A DNA stretch of 64,000 bases, from assembly GCA_012317185.1 (NCBI GenBank), contig CP048838.1, positions 4,092,001 through 4,156,000 on the forward strand, in the 5' to 3' direction. The DNA comes from [Clostridium] innocuum. GTDB lineage: Bacteria > Bacillota_I > Bacilli_A > Erysipelotrichales > Erysipelotrichaceae. The notes below the pieces were generated by a model that was not told the origin of the DNA, ran no database searches, and saw only the letters and a list, made by a program, of their open reading frames with translations. Made by a program: the position numbers and the translations under genes. Positions 50,589 to 59,920 of this stretch are shown piece after piece. The first letter of the stretch is position 1; every line of letters starts with the position of its first letter.

Positions 50589-51455
50589 CTAGAGCTGTTC
50601 CTGATAGGTGAAGCCTTCTCCCTGCACCTCATTCACATCACTGACAATGACGAATGCTTCCGGGTCTACCTCTGCAATGATATGATTCAGTTCAGAGAAC
50701 TGTTTTTTCACAACCACCATCATGATAACCGGCTTGCTGGTTCGGGTGTAGCCGCCCTCGGCATGCAGAATCGTTGCTCCGCGGTTGATATTCTGATAGA
50801 TCACCTGCATCATCTCTTCGAATTTATCCGATATGATCATGACGTTTTTGGCCTCATGAGAGCCCATGGTAATCACCTTGTCTATCAGCTGTCCGCATAC
50901 CCAAACGGAAACAAGTCCGATCATGGCAGCCTCCACACCATATACACTCGCACCTAAAAGAACCGTAGCCCCGTCGATGCACATCACCAGCGTCGGCAGT
51001 GCAATCTTCGTATATTTGTTGATGATCAGCGGTGGAATGTCCATACCTCCGGTACTGCCACCGACACGGTAAACCAGTCCTATTCCGATCCCTGTACATA
51101 CCCCTGCATAAATGGATGCCAGGAGTGGATTGCCGGTAACCTGAACATCGGGCCAAAGCATACCAAGCACAGAGATAAAGAGCGGGTATACGATTGTGGA
51201 AACAATGGTTTTTAACGCAAAGCGTTTCCCCAGCAGCACCGCTCCCAGTAAATACAGTCCGATGGTCAGTCCATTGATGACCAGACGCGGAGAAAGATTA
51301 AAAATCGGCTGCAGCGCAACAGCGATTCCCGCAACACCTCCGGAAAGAATGTCCAGTGGAAGAATGAAGAAGGTAACCCCTGCCGCTATGATGAGATTTC
51401 CCATAATGATGCTGATAATTTCGATAATCTGATCCTTTTTATCATGATTCTGCAT
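50589..51455 (-). CDS. YitT family membrane protein (YvjA-like)
   Basis: 288 residues: five or so membrane helices with the DUF161/YitT motifs (FILPLDILSGGVAGIAVAL, YRVGGSTGGMDIPPLIINKY), followed by a C-terminal DUF2179 domain of about 90 residues (KNVMIISDKFEEMMQVIYQ...YTRTSKPVIMMVVVKKQ). Function is unknown. I start at ATG 51455 (GAGG upstream) and not at an earlier frame start at 51614. In B. subtilis the homologue YvjA lies between prfB and ftsE, matching the position here next to ftsE. Confidence 0.88.
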   Translation of the reverse strand: MQNHDKKDQIIEIISIIMGNLIIAAGVTFFILPLDILSGGVAGIAVALQPIFNLSPRLVINGLTIGLYLLGAVLLGKRFALKTIVSTIVYPLFISVLGMLWPDVQVTGNPLLASIYAGVCTGIGIGLVYRVGGSTGGMDIPPLIINKYTKIALPTLVMCIDGATVLLGASVYGVEAAMIGLVSVWVCGQLIDKVITMGSHEAKNVMIISDKFEEMMQVIYQNINRGATILHAEGGYTRTSKPVIMMVVVKKQFSELNHIIAEVDPEAFVIVSDVNEVQGEGFTYQEQL

Positions 51456-51764
51456 ATCCCATGCCTCGCTTTCCTGCTTTCCTATATATGATAGACGACT
51501 ACTCCCATACAGTATCTGTAGCATTATCCGCTTATATTCCTGTTGCGAGCTTTTCGTATGTTCGCTACCCGAAATTATAACATATGTAAAAAATGAAATC
51601 GCAAGAAAATTCACGGATTGTTTTCACGTTTCTGAAACAGGAATGCATTTTCTATTATCCTTCTTTGTACAAGCCGCCAGAGATTCCTTTCAGAATTTAT
51701 TGCCTCATAGATATATCCTGCCGGCGTCAACCCCTGCACGCTTTAAGGTGGCATTTCCACAGCA

Positions 51765-51813
51765 AAAAGAGATCAATTTCATCATTCTAAAATAATGAAA
51801 TCAACCTCTTTTG
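51765..51813. terminator. palindromic terminator of the catabolic operon
   Basis: AAAAGAG..ATTTCATCATT and ATAATGAAAT..CTCTTTT form a long imperfect stem. It lies 55 bases after the aldolase stop and has T-runs on both sides. Confidence 0.75.
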
Positions 51814-51867
51814 TTCCTGCAAAACTGCGCTTACCCGTACGCATTTTAAATGCTTTCGATATTTGAT

Positions 51868-52542
51868 TTAATATCCGCCCTTGCCTGTCGTTCCTTCTTC
51901 CACCTGCCCATATGTCTTGAAGCTTTCGATCACGACATCAATTTCTTCTTTACTCAGGACCGCCGGTTTTCCGACACACATGGTACGCCATTGAATTTCC
52001 GCAACCCACTCTACGTTTTCCGCTACGTTGAAGGCTTTCGATAAAGATGGTCCATAGGCCACCATGCCATGATTTGCCAGCAGCATCGCCAGACCTTCCC
52101 TCGTTGCCTCACTCACCTTTTCCGCCAGCTCCTCTGTGCCATAGGTTGCATAATCGGCACAGGGAACACGAAATGTCTGAGCTCCTGCAAGAAGATAATG
52201 CACAGCTTCAATCGGCTGCTTCAGACATGCAAAGGTTGTACAGTAGGTTGAGTGTGCATGCACCACACCTCGCGCATCCGGATGAAGCTTATAAATAGTC
52301 GCATGCAGCGCATGTTCACTGGATGGCTTCCGGCTTCCCTCTATAAGGTTTCCATCCAAATCCAGAATGACGATATCCTCAGCAGCGGTTTCAAAATAAT
52401 CCAATCCGGATGGTGAAATCGCCATATAGCCACACACAGGATCATAGGCGCTGATATTGCCTGATGTTCCTTTCGACAAACCGGCAGAGCTCATTTTCTT
52501 CCCGTAATCTACAATTTCCTGTCGTTCTTTTTCCATTAACAT
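51868..52542 (-). CDS. class II aldolase (fuculose-/5-deoxyribulose-phosphate type)
   Basis: 224-residue zinc aldolase of the FucA/AraD fold. Catalytic Glu76 lies in SSEHALHATIY and zinc ligands are His95 and His97 (VVHAHST) and His158 (ANHGM). It splits ketose-1-phosphates into dihydroxyacetone phosphate and an aldehyde. As the last gene of an operon with methylthioribose kinase and isomerase genes, the expected substrates are 5-methylthioribulose-1-phosphate or 5-deoxyribulose-1-phosphate, giving DHAP plus methylthioacetaldehyde or acetaldehyde. Fuculose-1-phosphate is the alternative. The start at ATG 52542 is 10 bases after AAGGAGG, with another ATG two codons on. Confidence 0.88.
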   Translation of the reverse strand: MLMEKERQEIVDYGKKMSSAGLSKGTSGNISAYDPVCGYMAISPSGLDYFETAAEDIVILDLDGNLIEGSRKPSSEHALHATIYKLHPDARGVVHAHSTYCTTFACLKQPIEAVHYLLAGAQTFRVPCADYATYGTEELAEKVSEATREGLAMLLANHGMVAYGPSLSKAFNVAENVEWVAEIQWRTMCVGKPAVLSKEEIDVVIESFKTYGQVEEGTTGKGGY

Positions 52543-52557
52543 ACTTCGTTTTCCTCC

Positions 52558-53994
52558 TTATACCGTCGTATTCACTCTATCTCGATTTGTTTTCCATATT
52601 TCATAATACTCCTGTATGAGCGATCCCTTTTGCGGTTTATAGATTTTGTACGCTCGCTCATTTGTGTCTGTATGAATATTCCAATAAGAATTGCATACAG
52701 CTACACAGCCCATAATAGATGCCTGATGGAAATTATCCGGCAGTACCAGAGCCTTCTGCGTCAGATCACTGAGATGCTGACACAGCATTTCCGATTGAAA
52801 ACCGCCGCCGCAGCCCAGAATTTTATCATGCTGTATCGGCAGCATCTGCAGCAGCTGTCGATACTGATAAAAAATAGAACAGGCGATATCCCCCACCAGG
52901 GCCCATGCAAGATCTATTCGATGCAAATCGGCGCGAAATGGCGGGCGCATGAAGAAGCCGCCGTTTTTATAGCCGCAGGCATGTTCAAAATCCAGAGAGG
53001 AAAAGGATGCGGTGCATTTTATGCTGTTTACTTCCTTCAATGCTGCCTCCAGATCCTCATAGCTTACACCGTCAAAGAGCAGATTTCGAATGCGCTGATA
53101 GTTCAATCCCGTAACACCGGGGTTTGTTTCCATCTGATACATGCTGCCCTTTAACCAGGAATCCGTCCAGCAGCGCTCCTGCGGATCACAGTATCGTTCT
53201 GTTCTCAGCGTCACCACAGGAGACGTTGTTCCTGATACAACAGCAATATCCCCTTCCTGCATACCGGCTCCAAGCACTGCCACCTGCGTATCTGCCCCCC
53301 CTATAAGAAAGGGAATGTCATAGGCGATTCCAAGCTGCTCCTTGATATCCTCTCTCATAAAACCCAGAAGAGAGCCTGCATTCAGCAGGGGCGGCATGGT
53401 AAGCTGCTCCAGCTTGAAACGCTTTATCAGTTCTTCACTCCATTGCTGTGTACCGATGTCATATAGCTGTGTTTCACACGCCTGCGAAGGTTCGATGGCA
53501 AGCTTTCCACATAAAACATAGCCAATCCACTCGCTCAGGCTTGTAAAGGTTTGTACCTGATCGAAAATTTCTTTTCTGCGCTTTGATAGGCCCATAAGCT
53601 TAGCAGCAGGAAAATCCTCCGTAACCCAGCGCCCCGTTTTCTTATAGATCCCATCCTTCTGTATCTCTGCCATCCACGCTCTTCCCCGGTTATCAATATT
53701 GGGAAGTCCATAGAAGTCTTCCTGTTTTCGGTTGATGAGGACAATACTTTCTCTGGCACCGGAGGAGGATATGGCATCGATCGTGATATTTGGATACATA
53801 TGAATGATTTCCCGACAAAGTCCTAAGATGTTGCGCTTCCAAAACGAAGGATCAAAATACTGCGCATCCTCATATGCCTCATCAATATAATAGATATTTT
53901 CAAAGGTTTTCACGCAAATTAATGCGCCATCCTCACGAACCAGAGCAACTCTTGAATTACCGGTTCCTATATCCACGATCATATAATGCTTCAT
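52558..53994 (-). CDS. FGGY family carbohydrate kinase
   Basis: 478 residues, the usual length, with the actin-like ATP fold: N-terminal phosphate loop VDIGTGNSRVAL, the central sugar-binding region with LIGGADTQVAVLGAG, and VVSGTTSPVV; LGCGGGFQSEMLCQ forms the C-terminal ATP site. It phosphorylates a sugar or polyol; sequence alone does not name it. In this operon, with a second kinase (MtnK type) that acts on an aldose C1, a ketose kinase that makes ketose-1-phosphate for the aldolase is reasonable. The start overlaps the dehydrogenase gene by four bases (ATGA). Confidence 0.85.
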   Translation of the reverse strand: MKHYMIVDIGTGNSRVALVREDGALICVKTFENIYYIDEAYEDAQYFDPSFWKRNILGLCREIIHMYPNITIDAISSSGARESIVLINRKQEDFYGLPNIDNRGRAWMAEIQKDGIYKKTGRWVTEDFPAAKLMGLSKRRKEIFDQVQTFTSLSEWIGYVLCGKLAIEPSQACETQLYDIGTQQWSEELIKRFKLEQLTMPPLLNAGSLLGFMREDIKEQLGIAYDIPFLIGGADTQVAVLGAGMQEGDIAVVSGTTSPVVTLRTERYCDPQERCWTDSWLKGSMYQMETNPGVTGLNYQRIRNLLFDGVSYEDLEAALKEVNSIKCTASFSSLDFEHACGYKNGGFFMRPPFRADLHRIDLAWALVGDIACSIFYQYRQLLQMLPIQHDKILGCGGGFQSEMLCQHLSDLTQKALVLPDNFHQASIMGCVAVCNSYWNIHTDTNERAYKIYKPQKGSLIQEYYEIWKTNRDRVNTTV

Positions 53995-54980
53995 AACGGC
54001 ATCTTCAGGGAGTGATAATTGTATACGATACGCTCCAGCTGCTCCTGCTTTTTCCAGGCCTTTAAACGCTCTGTGATGATATCCGACTGATGGTCTGTAA
54101 CTTCATAGGTGGCTCCACAGATATGCGGTGTTAAAAGGACATTGTCATTTTCTATGATTTTCAAGTCATCCGGTAATGGCGGTTCGCTATTTAGCACATC
54201 CAGAAGAATCCCCTTAATGCGTTTCTCTCTTGCCATATCCTGCAATGCTTCCATATCTACGACAGCACTTCTTGCGGTATTCACAAAAACAGCATCCGGT
54301 TTCATCGTATACAGCAAATCTCTTGAAATCAGCTTCTCTGTAGCAGGAAGCACCGGCAGATGAATGGAAATGACATCACATGCGGTAAACAGCTCCTGCA
54401 GCTCACATTTTGTATATGGCGTATCACTGACATACGGATCGTAATAGCTGATGCTGCACCCGAATGCGTCCAGCAGGTGTGCAGCCGCTTTTCCCACGGC
54501 ACCAAAACCGACGAAGCCAACATGCTTGCCATGCAGCTCATTTCCCATCCATGTATAATACGGTGTTGTTCCTTCTATCCATTGTCCGTCCCTGACCCAT
54601 GCAGTTGCAGGAAGCAGCTTGCGCATATAGGCAATCAGCATTCCCACCAGCATTTCCGCTACAGCCGTCGCATTCCGGGCCGGAGTACACAAAACCGGTA
54701 TTCCATGAGCACTGCATGCCTCTACATCAATATTTGCTGGATTTGCACGGCAGTCACCAATTACCTTTAATCCTTTATAGTTGGATACTACAGCTTCCGT
54801 GATGCGATCCAGCTCTGTAATCAGAATATCCGGCTGCACCGTTTTCAGCGCCTCCAGCATCTCTTTTTCATAAAAGCGCTCTCCTGTTTTATTCCATGGA
54901 TCATATACGACCTCTTCAAACAGCTCCTGCAGCTCCCGCAGTCTGATTTCAGACATGGGAGCACGTACGTAAACCTTCAT
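53991..54980 (-). CDS. D-isomer-specific 2-hydroxyacid dehydrogenase
   Basis: 329 residues with a Rossmann domain GFVGFGAVGKAAAHLLDAFG and catalytic triad Arg (NTARSAVVD), Glu (NSEPP) and His (TPHICGATYE). It oxidises or reduces a 2-hydroxy acid with NAD(H). It shares most with phosphoglycerate/glyoxylate-type enzymes, but the substrate cannot be inferred from the motifs. It is unexpected in an MtnK-MtnA-aldolase operon and could handle an acid made from the aldehyde product. Start ATG 54980 follows AAGGAGG. Confidence 0.87.
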   Translation of the reverse strand: MKVYVRAPMSEIRLRELQELFEEVVYDPWNKTGERFYEKEMLEALKTVQPDILITELDRITEAVVSNYKGLKVIGDCRANPANIDVEACSAHGIPVLCTPARNATAVAEMLVGMLIAYMRKLLPATAWVRDGQWIEGTTPYYTWMGNELHGKHVGFVGFGAVGKAAAHLLDAFGCSISYYDPYVSDTPYTKCELQELFTACDVISIHLPVLPATEKLISRDLLYTMKPDAVFVNTARSAVVDMEALQDMAREKRIKGILLDVLNSEPPLPDDLKIIENDNVLLTPHICGATYEVTDHQSDIITERLKAWKKQEQLERIVYNYHSLKMPL

Positions 54981-54995
54981 AAACCGACCTCCTTA

Positions 54996-56048
54996 TCAAT
55001 AAAACTGTGATACATCTTCCTCAAAATAAGCTGCGACATCATATGCACTATATACCCCCTTATCTGTTATGACACCATCAATCAGATAGGGTGGAGTAAT
55101 ATCAAAGGATGGATAAATCGCCTGAACACCGGGCAGGGTATTGTTGATACCGCGATAGCAGAGTACCTGCTGCGGATCGCGCTCCTCGATAATGATATCC
55201 GCCTTACTGCGCTTATCTGCATCCGGTATACCTGTCACAAAATACGGAATATGGAAGTATTTTGCCAGAATTGCAATCTGCATGGTTCCGACCTTATTTG
55301 CGATATGTCCATCCCCGGCGATTGTATCTGCGGCAGAGGTAAATAATGATATCCCCTTGTTTTCCATTGCATAGGCAACCATATTATCAGTAATCACCGT
55401 TGAGGAGAAGCCCATTTCATGACATACACTGGAGGTCAGCCGCGCACCCTGCAGGTAGGGTCTTGTTTCCGCATGATAAAACTCCACCTGTCTGTTTCTG
55501 CGCTGTGCAACACGACACATCATGCCTACAATCGTTTCTCCAAAGCACTGTGTCAGTACACGCCCTTTCTCCGGGATCTGATCAACCAGATATTCCGCTA
55601 CCTTTTCCATTGTCGCATATCTGCGATTTAATGATTCCAGTGTTCTTTGTATGATCGCCTCTACCGCATTCTCGCCCCGATCGATTGCCGCATAGGCTGC
55701 CTGCAGGCATCCGCTTGTTATGACACGGTAGCGGTTTGCAGTCGTAATTCTGGCTGTAGCGATATCCTCAGCTGCAGTCTTCAGAAATTCCTTCTGCTCC
55801 TTCTGGTCTGCATTTCGTATCTGCCATGCTGCCAGGGCCATTCCCATACCGGCTGCGGTATACGGTCCGGCACTTTGCGTCACCATGTCCCGTATCGCCT
55901 GAACAACCTCCCGATAATCCTTACATTCCACGTAGCGGATAACACTCGGATAAATTCTCCGATCCAGTATACGGACCATACCGTTTTCAAACCATGCCAC
56001 ATGCTCATATTGCAGCAGATATGCAAGCCCCTTGTCCTGTCTTTCCAT
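54996..56048 (-). CDS. mtnA: MtnA-type sugar-1-phosphate isomerase
   Basis: 350 residues of the MtnA/eIF2B family. Catalytic Cys about 167 lies in TQCFGETIVG and Asp about 240 in SAADTIAGDGHIANKVGT; ETRPYLQGARLT is the substrate-loop signature. It converts 5-methylthioribose-1-phosphate, or 5-deoxyribose-1-phosphate in relatives, to the ribulose-1-phosphate. The upstream kinase supplies that substrate and the downstream aldolase uses the product. I start at ATG 56048 (AAGGAAG upstream), trimming a longer frame. A 190-bp gap separates it from mtnK. Confidence 0.85.
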   Translation of the reverse strand: MERQDKGLAYLLQYEHVAWFENGMVRILDRRIYPSVIRYVECKDYREVVQAIRDMVTQSAGPYTAAGMGMALAAWQIRNADQKEQKEFLKTAAEDIATARITTANRYRVITSGCLQAAYAAIDRGENAVEAIIQRTLESLNRRYATMEKVAEYLVDQIPEKGRVLTQCFGETIVGMMCRVAQRRNRQVEFYHAETRPYLQGARLTSSVCHEMGFSSTVITDNMVAYAMENKGISLFTSAADTIAGDGHIANKVGTMQIAILAKYFHIPYFVTGIPDADKRSKADIIIEERDPQQVLCYRGINNTLPGVQAIYPSFDITPPYLIDGVITDKGVYSAYDVAAYFEEDVSQFY

Positions 56049-56238
56049 TGTATCAGCTTCCTTCCTTATTATAATTAACCCTTTATAGCGCATAGCATGT
56101 ACCAATTTCATCAGCGTACCGCACAAAGCCCCTTACTTCATAAAGCAAGTACCATGCCTACATGCAGAGAGCGTGTGTATGTGCTGTTCTAGTGTATATG
56201 CCAAAGCACTACACACAATCCCTCAAGGTTCATTAGCC

Positions 56239-57444
56239 CTACGAACAAATCATGTTAAATTGTTCACTTACTTCCTTTCCCTCATGAATCACCTTTCGAT
56301 TCCGTATCAGCCAGATTCCCATTTTCAGCAATGCACGCTCAAAGGCTACACGCTTGTCTGTCTCTTTGATTGAGGTGACCTCCATAACCTTGGAATCCCC
56401 CACAACCCTGCGAATAATTTCCGTCCCTGCATAGCCAAGGGAATCACTCATTACATCTCTGAGATAGTGCTGCTTAAATTCCTTGGTACGATACAGCGGA
56501 CATTCCACGCATTGTTCATAAACCTTTGACAGCTTTTCCATGGTCAGATCAATCGTATCTGCCACCGTATGTGAACACCAGGTGAGAAATTCTGTATGCC
56601 GGGGTTCTATAAACTGTATTCTTGCCCAGGCGAAGAAGAGATTGCCAATCACATTTCCGATGTCATATCCCATTGGTCCGTAAAACGCAAATTCTGGATC
56701 GATAATTTTTATTCCCTGCTCATTGATGAAGATGGAGCCGGAATGCAGATCTCCATGCACCAGTGCCTGCGCATGGTTCATAAAGCTATCTCTAAGCTGG
56801 GCAACATCGGCTTTCAGCTGCTCATTCTCATATAGAAACTCTTTCACAAACTCCTCATTTTCCGGTAATACGATATTACGATTCTTGTAATTATCATATG
56901 GCTCTGTAAGCACAAGATCTTCTGTAATATCACACAGCTCCTTATTCAGGAAGAGCCTGACATTATCTTTCTTCACTGCCCGATCCAGCACCAAATCTGT
57001 TGTAGGCAGAAGTGTCCTTGCCAGAAATTCTGCGATATTTTCTGCAAAGTGGGGAAAGAATCGACCTTCCATCAGCTCTTTCCTCATATTTTTATAGGCC
57101 GAAATATCCTCCATTGCCAGCACGCACATTGTTTCATCATAGGCATAAACCTTTGGAACAAAGCCCTCTGCCAGCATACCCTCCAGTTTGAGAATTTCCG
57201 CTTCAATCTTATTACGATATACATCCAGCGCTCTTCCGGAAGAGCGCAGAAATTTATCTGCCTGCTTTATGATGATGGATTTTCCACTATCCGGATTCCA
57301 TACACGGAAAACATAATTGATGTTTCCATCACCAATTTCCTCTGCCTGCAGAACTTCATCCTTTTGAAAGTATTGCAGCTTGGAGGTGACATAGCATTTT
57401 ACTTCCTCCACATCCAGCAACATGTGATGCTCATAGTTATTCAT
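56239..57444 (-). CDS. mtnK: 5-methylthioribose kinase family protein
   Basis: 401 residues of the MtnK subgroup of the aminoglycoside-phosphotransferase fold. GDGNINYVFRV is the MtnK N-terminal loop, VHGDLHSGSIF (about 230) the catalytic loop and IDPEFAFYGPMGYDIGN (about 247-263) the metal loop; these sequences are closely MtnK-like. It phosphorylates C1 of 5-methylthioribose or 5-deoxyribose. The start at ATG 57444 has AAGGTGG eight bases upstream. It follows the NhaC-type transporter by 23 bases. No MtnB, C, D, E or W gene is nearby, so methionine salvage in the classical way is not encoded here. Confidence 0.9.
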   Translation of the reverse strand: MNNYEHHMLLDVEEVKCYVTSKLQYFQKDEVLQAEEIGDGNINYVFRVWNPDSGKSIIIKQADKFLRSSGRALDVYRNKIEAEILKLEGMLAEGFVPKVYAYDETMCVLAMEDISAYKNMRKELMEGRFFPHFAENIAEFLARTLLPTTDLVLDRAVKKDNVRLFLNKELCDITEDLVLTEPYDNYKNRNIVLPENEEFVKEFLYENEQLKADVAQLRDSFMNHAQALVHGDLHSGSIFINEQGIKIIDPEFAFYGPMGYDIGNVIGNLFFAWARIQFIEPRHTEFLTWCSHTVADTIDLTMEKLSKVYEQCVECPLYRTKEFKQHYLRDVMSDSLGYAGTEIIRRVVGDSKVMEVTSIKETDKRVAFERALLKMGIWLIRNRKVIHEGKEVSEQFNMICS

Positions 57445-57467
57445 ATACATTTCCACCTTATATTCTT

Positions 57468-58799
57468 CTATGCTTCCTTTTCAACCTGTTCTTTTTTCGT
57501 TCTGATATCCTTGAATTTCGGAAATCCGATGATGATAAAGACGATTCCGAAGACAATCATCAGCATGGAATACCAGTTATAGCCCATGATAGCGGTTGGC
57601 GATACATTCGCCAGACCTCCGGCTACCAGCAGCTGTCCGGCATATGGCAACAGACCATTAAATGCGGAGGAAAACAGATCCAGGATACTTGCGACACGCG
57701 ATCTTGAAATATGGAAATTATCCGCAATATCTCTGGCAATCGGACCGGCTGCGATAATCGATATTGTATTGTTGGTAGTCGCAATGTCCAGAAGACTTAC
57801 CAGAGCCGCAATGGACAGCTCGCCGCCTCTGGATGATTTTGCCCCTTTTGTCAGCTGATTCATCAGGAAATCCATACCGCCAAAGTGCTTCATCAGCTCT
57901 ACCATACCGCCGACCATAACGGCGATCAAAGCCATATCCTCCATACCGATTGCACCGTCATGAATAATCGTAAGCGACTGTATCAGGGTAAACCCGCCAT
58001 TGAAGCATCCGATGACCACTCCGGATAAAATACCGATGATCATCACGACCACAACATTCAAGCCGACCAGGGACAAGGCGATGACCAAAATATACGGTAT
58101 GATATTCACAAAGCTGAAGGAACCGATATTTCCAAGACTCACATCGCCTCCAGACTGGATAGCGAGCAGAATCACATTGATGACAACAGCAGGCAGAACC
58201 ATCAGTATATTCGCTTTGAATTTATCCTTCATGGATACCTCCTGCGTTCGTGTTGCGGCAATGGTCGTATCGGAAATAAAGGAAAGATTATCTCCAAACA
58301 TTGCACCGCCGACAACAGCTCCGGCTAACAGACAGACATTGATGCCCGTTTTATTGGATATATCAACTGCAATCGGCATGAGTGCGGCAACGGTTCCCAT
58401 GGATGTTCCCATGGAGAAGCTCAACAGACATCCAATCAGGAAGATTCCGGGCAGAATCAGATTTCCGGGCAGAATGGTAAGTCCCATGTTTACGATAGAG
58501 TCAACGGCTCCCATTCCCTTTGCGACTCCGCCAAAAGCACCGGCAAGCAGGAAAATCAGAACCATCAGAATCAGAGTTTCTTCTCCTCCTCCTTTACAGT
58601 ACAATGCAATTTTTTCCTCGAATGGTGTTTTCTTATCTCTTTTGTTTAACAGTAATGCGACTCCGGATGCGATGGCGATTCCCGTCATCAGCGGCATGTT
58701 GTCAAAGCTTCCTGTTCCAAGTCCCGTACCCATGTACGCAACAAGGAATACAATCAGCGGCAGCAATCCAAGAAAACTGCCTTTCTTTTCATTTTTCAT
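57468..58799 (-). CDS. NhaC-family Na+/H+ antiporter-like transporter
   Basis: 443 residues and about 11 membrane helices, with the NhaC-family motif GAVVGGAMFGDNLSFISDTTIAA in the middle. Members exchange Na+ and H+ or carry organic acids and amino acids; a related group (MetT) lies near methionine genes in Firmicutes. As first gene of the operon ahead of mtnK it is a candidate importer for the sugar substrate or exporter of a product. Start ATG 58799 follows GGAGGTACT. A 17-bp-spaced promoter lies about 110 bases upstream. Confidence 0.88.
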   Translation of the reverse strand: MKNEKKGSFLGLLPLIVFLVAYMGTGLGTGSFDNMPLMTGIAIASGVALLLNKRDKKTPFEEKIALYCKGGGEETLILMVLIFLLAGAFGGVAKGMGAVDSIVNMGLTILPGNLILPGIFLIGCLLSFSMGTSMGTVAALMPIAVDISNKTGINVCLLAGAVVGGAMFGDNLSFISDTTIAATRTQEVSMKDKFKANILMVLPAVVINVILLAIQSGGDVSLGNIGSFSFVNIIPYILVIALSLVGLNVVVVMIIGILSGVVIGCFNGGFTLIQSLTIIHDGAIGMEDMALIAVMVGGMVELMKHFGGMDFLMNQLTKGAKSSRGGELSIAALVSLLDIATTNNTISIIAAGPIARDIADNFHISRSRVASILDLFSSAFNGLLPYAGQLLVAGGLANVSPTAIMGYNWYSMLMIVFGIVFIIIGFPKFKDIRTKKEQVEKEA

Positions 58800-58914
58800 A
58801 GTACCTCCTCAAGTATCACATGATTCTTTAAGTAGCTTCACCCTCGGTAGCTGTCCTGTGCTTCCCTCCCTTCTCAAATATTGTTTTCTGACCGAAATGA
58901 AACCCCCTACAACG

Positions 58915-58943
58915 AAAATACAACATATTCAGTCACACGTCAA
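58915..58943 (-). promoter_or_regulatory. promoter of the catabolic operon
   Basis: Minus-strand TTGACG (58938-58943), 17-bp spacer, TATTTT (58915-58920). It is followed by a leader of about 105 bases with no recognised riboswitch. Confidence 0.65.
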
Positions 58944-58947
58944 CAGT

Positions 58948-58979
58948 TTTGTGTTACTTTTTGTTGTTTTATTTGTGTT
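58948..58979. promoter_or_regulatory. three direct repeats at 12-bp spacing, likely DeoR-family operator
   Basis: TTTGTGTT (58948-58955), TTTGTTGT (58960-58967) and TTTGTGTT (58972-58979) start exactly 12 bases apart. They lie between the -35 elements of the two divergent promoters, adjacent to the regulator gene. DeoR-family proteins are known to bind tandem short repeats. Confidence 0.6.
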
Positions 58980-58984
58980 TATCC

Positions 58985-59013
58985 TTGCTTTTCATGTTGG
59001 ATATTGTTATATT
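58985..59013 (+). promoter_or_regulatory. promoter of the DeoR-adh unit
   Basis: TTGCTT (58985-58990), 17-bp spacer, TATATT (59008-59013), about 120 bases upstream of the regulator start codon. Confidence 0.6.
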
Positions 59014-59134
59014 ATAGATGTCGATGTGACTTTCTGTTTGATTATATGGGATTTTGAAGGAGGATGATTGACCATTTCCAAATAAACTTATATAATATTC
59101 ATAGAAATATTACGATAAGAAAGAGGGAAGACGT

Positions 59135-59902
59135 ATGTTAAAGCTAGAACGGCAGTTGTTTATTGAAAAGGAGCTGCACGAAAAGGGCAGTGTACTTGTT
59201 TCCGAGCTCAGCAAGGTACTGGATTGCTCAGAAGAGACAATACGCCGGGATATCAAGGAAATGGAAGCGGCCGGAAAGCTCAACAAAATTCATGGTGGTG
59301 CCTATCTGCCGGATAAATACGACAAGGGTGTGCCGATTGAATTACGTGAATCATTCTTCGCCAGCGAAAAGGAACAGATGGCGGACAAGGCGGTGGATAT
59401 CATCAAGGATCATTCTGTCATTATGCTGGATTCCAGCACGACATGTCTGAAGCTTGCGGAGGCAATCATCTCATCCGGAAAATGTATTACATTGATCACC
59501 AATTCGCTGCGTATCAGTTCTTTGTTTAATTCCCAGTCATCCAATGTGAATCTGATTTGTCTGGGTGGACAGCTTCATCGGGCAACTGCATCCTTTACCG
59601 GGTATCGGACGACAGATACGCTGAAGCAGAATTTTGCGGATATCACCTTTATCTCCTGTCCGGCACTGCATCTGCAGCATGGACTCTCTGACAACAACCT
59701 GAATGAGGCAGAGGTGCGCAAGCATATGCTGGAAAATTCCCACTATAAAGTCCTGATTGTCGATCATACAAAGTTTGATTCCATATCGGACGTCCTGTTT
59801 TATGACCTTGCCGGAGTTGACCTGTTGATAACGGATCAGCCGCTCAGTGAGACATGGGAGGAGTATTGCAGAAAGTCATCTATCGAAATTATTTATTCGT
59901 AA
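59135..59902 (+). CDS. DeoR family transcriptional regulator
   Basis: 255 residues. The N-terminal winged helix (about 5-60) contains LVSELSKVLDCSEETIRRDIKEMEAAGKLNKIHGGA, the DeoR recognition region, and the C-terminal domain (about 75-235) is the sugar-phosphate sensor (MLDSSTTCLKLAEAI, ITNSLRISSLF, LIVDHTKFDSI). It likely represses the divergent catabolic operon and its own unit, with a phosphorylated pathway intermediate as inducer. Start ATG 59135 follows AGAGGGAAG. It is followed after 18 bases by the alcohol dehydrogenase. Confidence 0.92.
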   Translation: MLKLERQLFIEKELHEKGSVLVSELSKVLDCSEETIRRDIKEMEAAGKLNKIHGGAYLPDKYDKGVPIELRESFFASEKEQMADKAVDIIKDHSVIMLDSSTTCLKLAEAIISSGKCITLITNSLRISSLFNSQSSNVNLICLGGQLHRATASFTGYRTTDTLKQNFADITFISCPALHLQHGLSDNNLNEAEVRKHMLENSHYKVLIVDHTKFDSISDVLFYDLAGVDLLITDQPLSETWEEYCRKSSIEIIYS

Positions 59903-59920
59903 ATACGATAGGAGGACATC

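Noticed and set aside
58800..58908. Possible riboswitch in the leader of the NhaC-mtn operon
   Set aside because: I looked for SAM, purine or other known cores suggested by the sulphur-sugar theme and saw none; only a purine-rich leader. A covariance search would settle it.
58000..59067. 355-codon plus-strand frame opposite the NhaC gene
   Set aside because: Antisense shadow of the transporter gene extending through the promoter region; no start signals.
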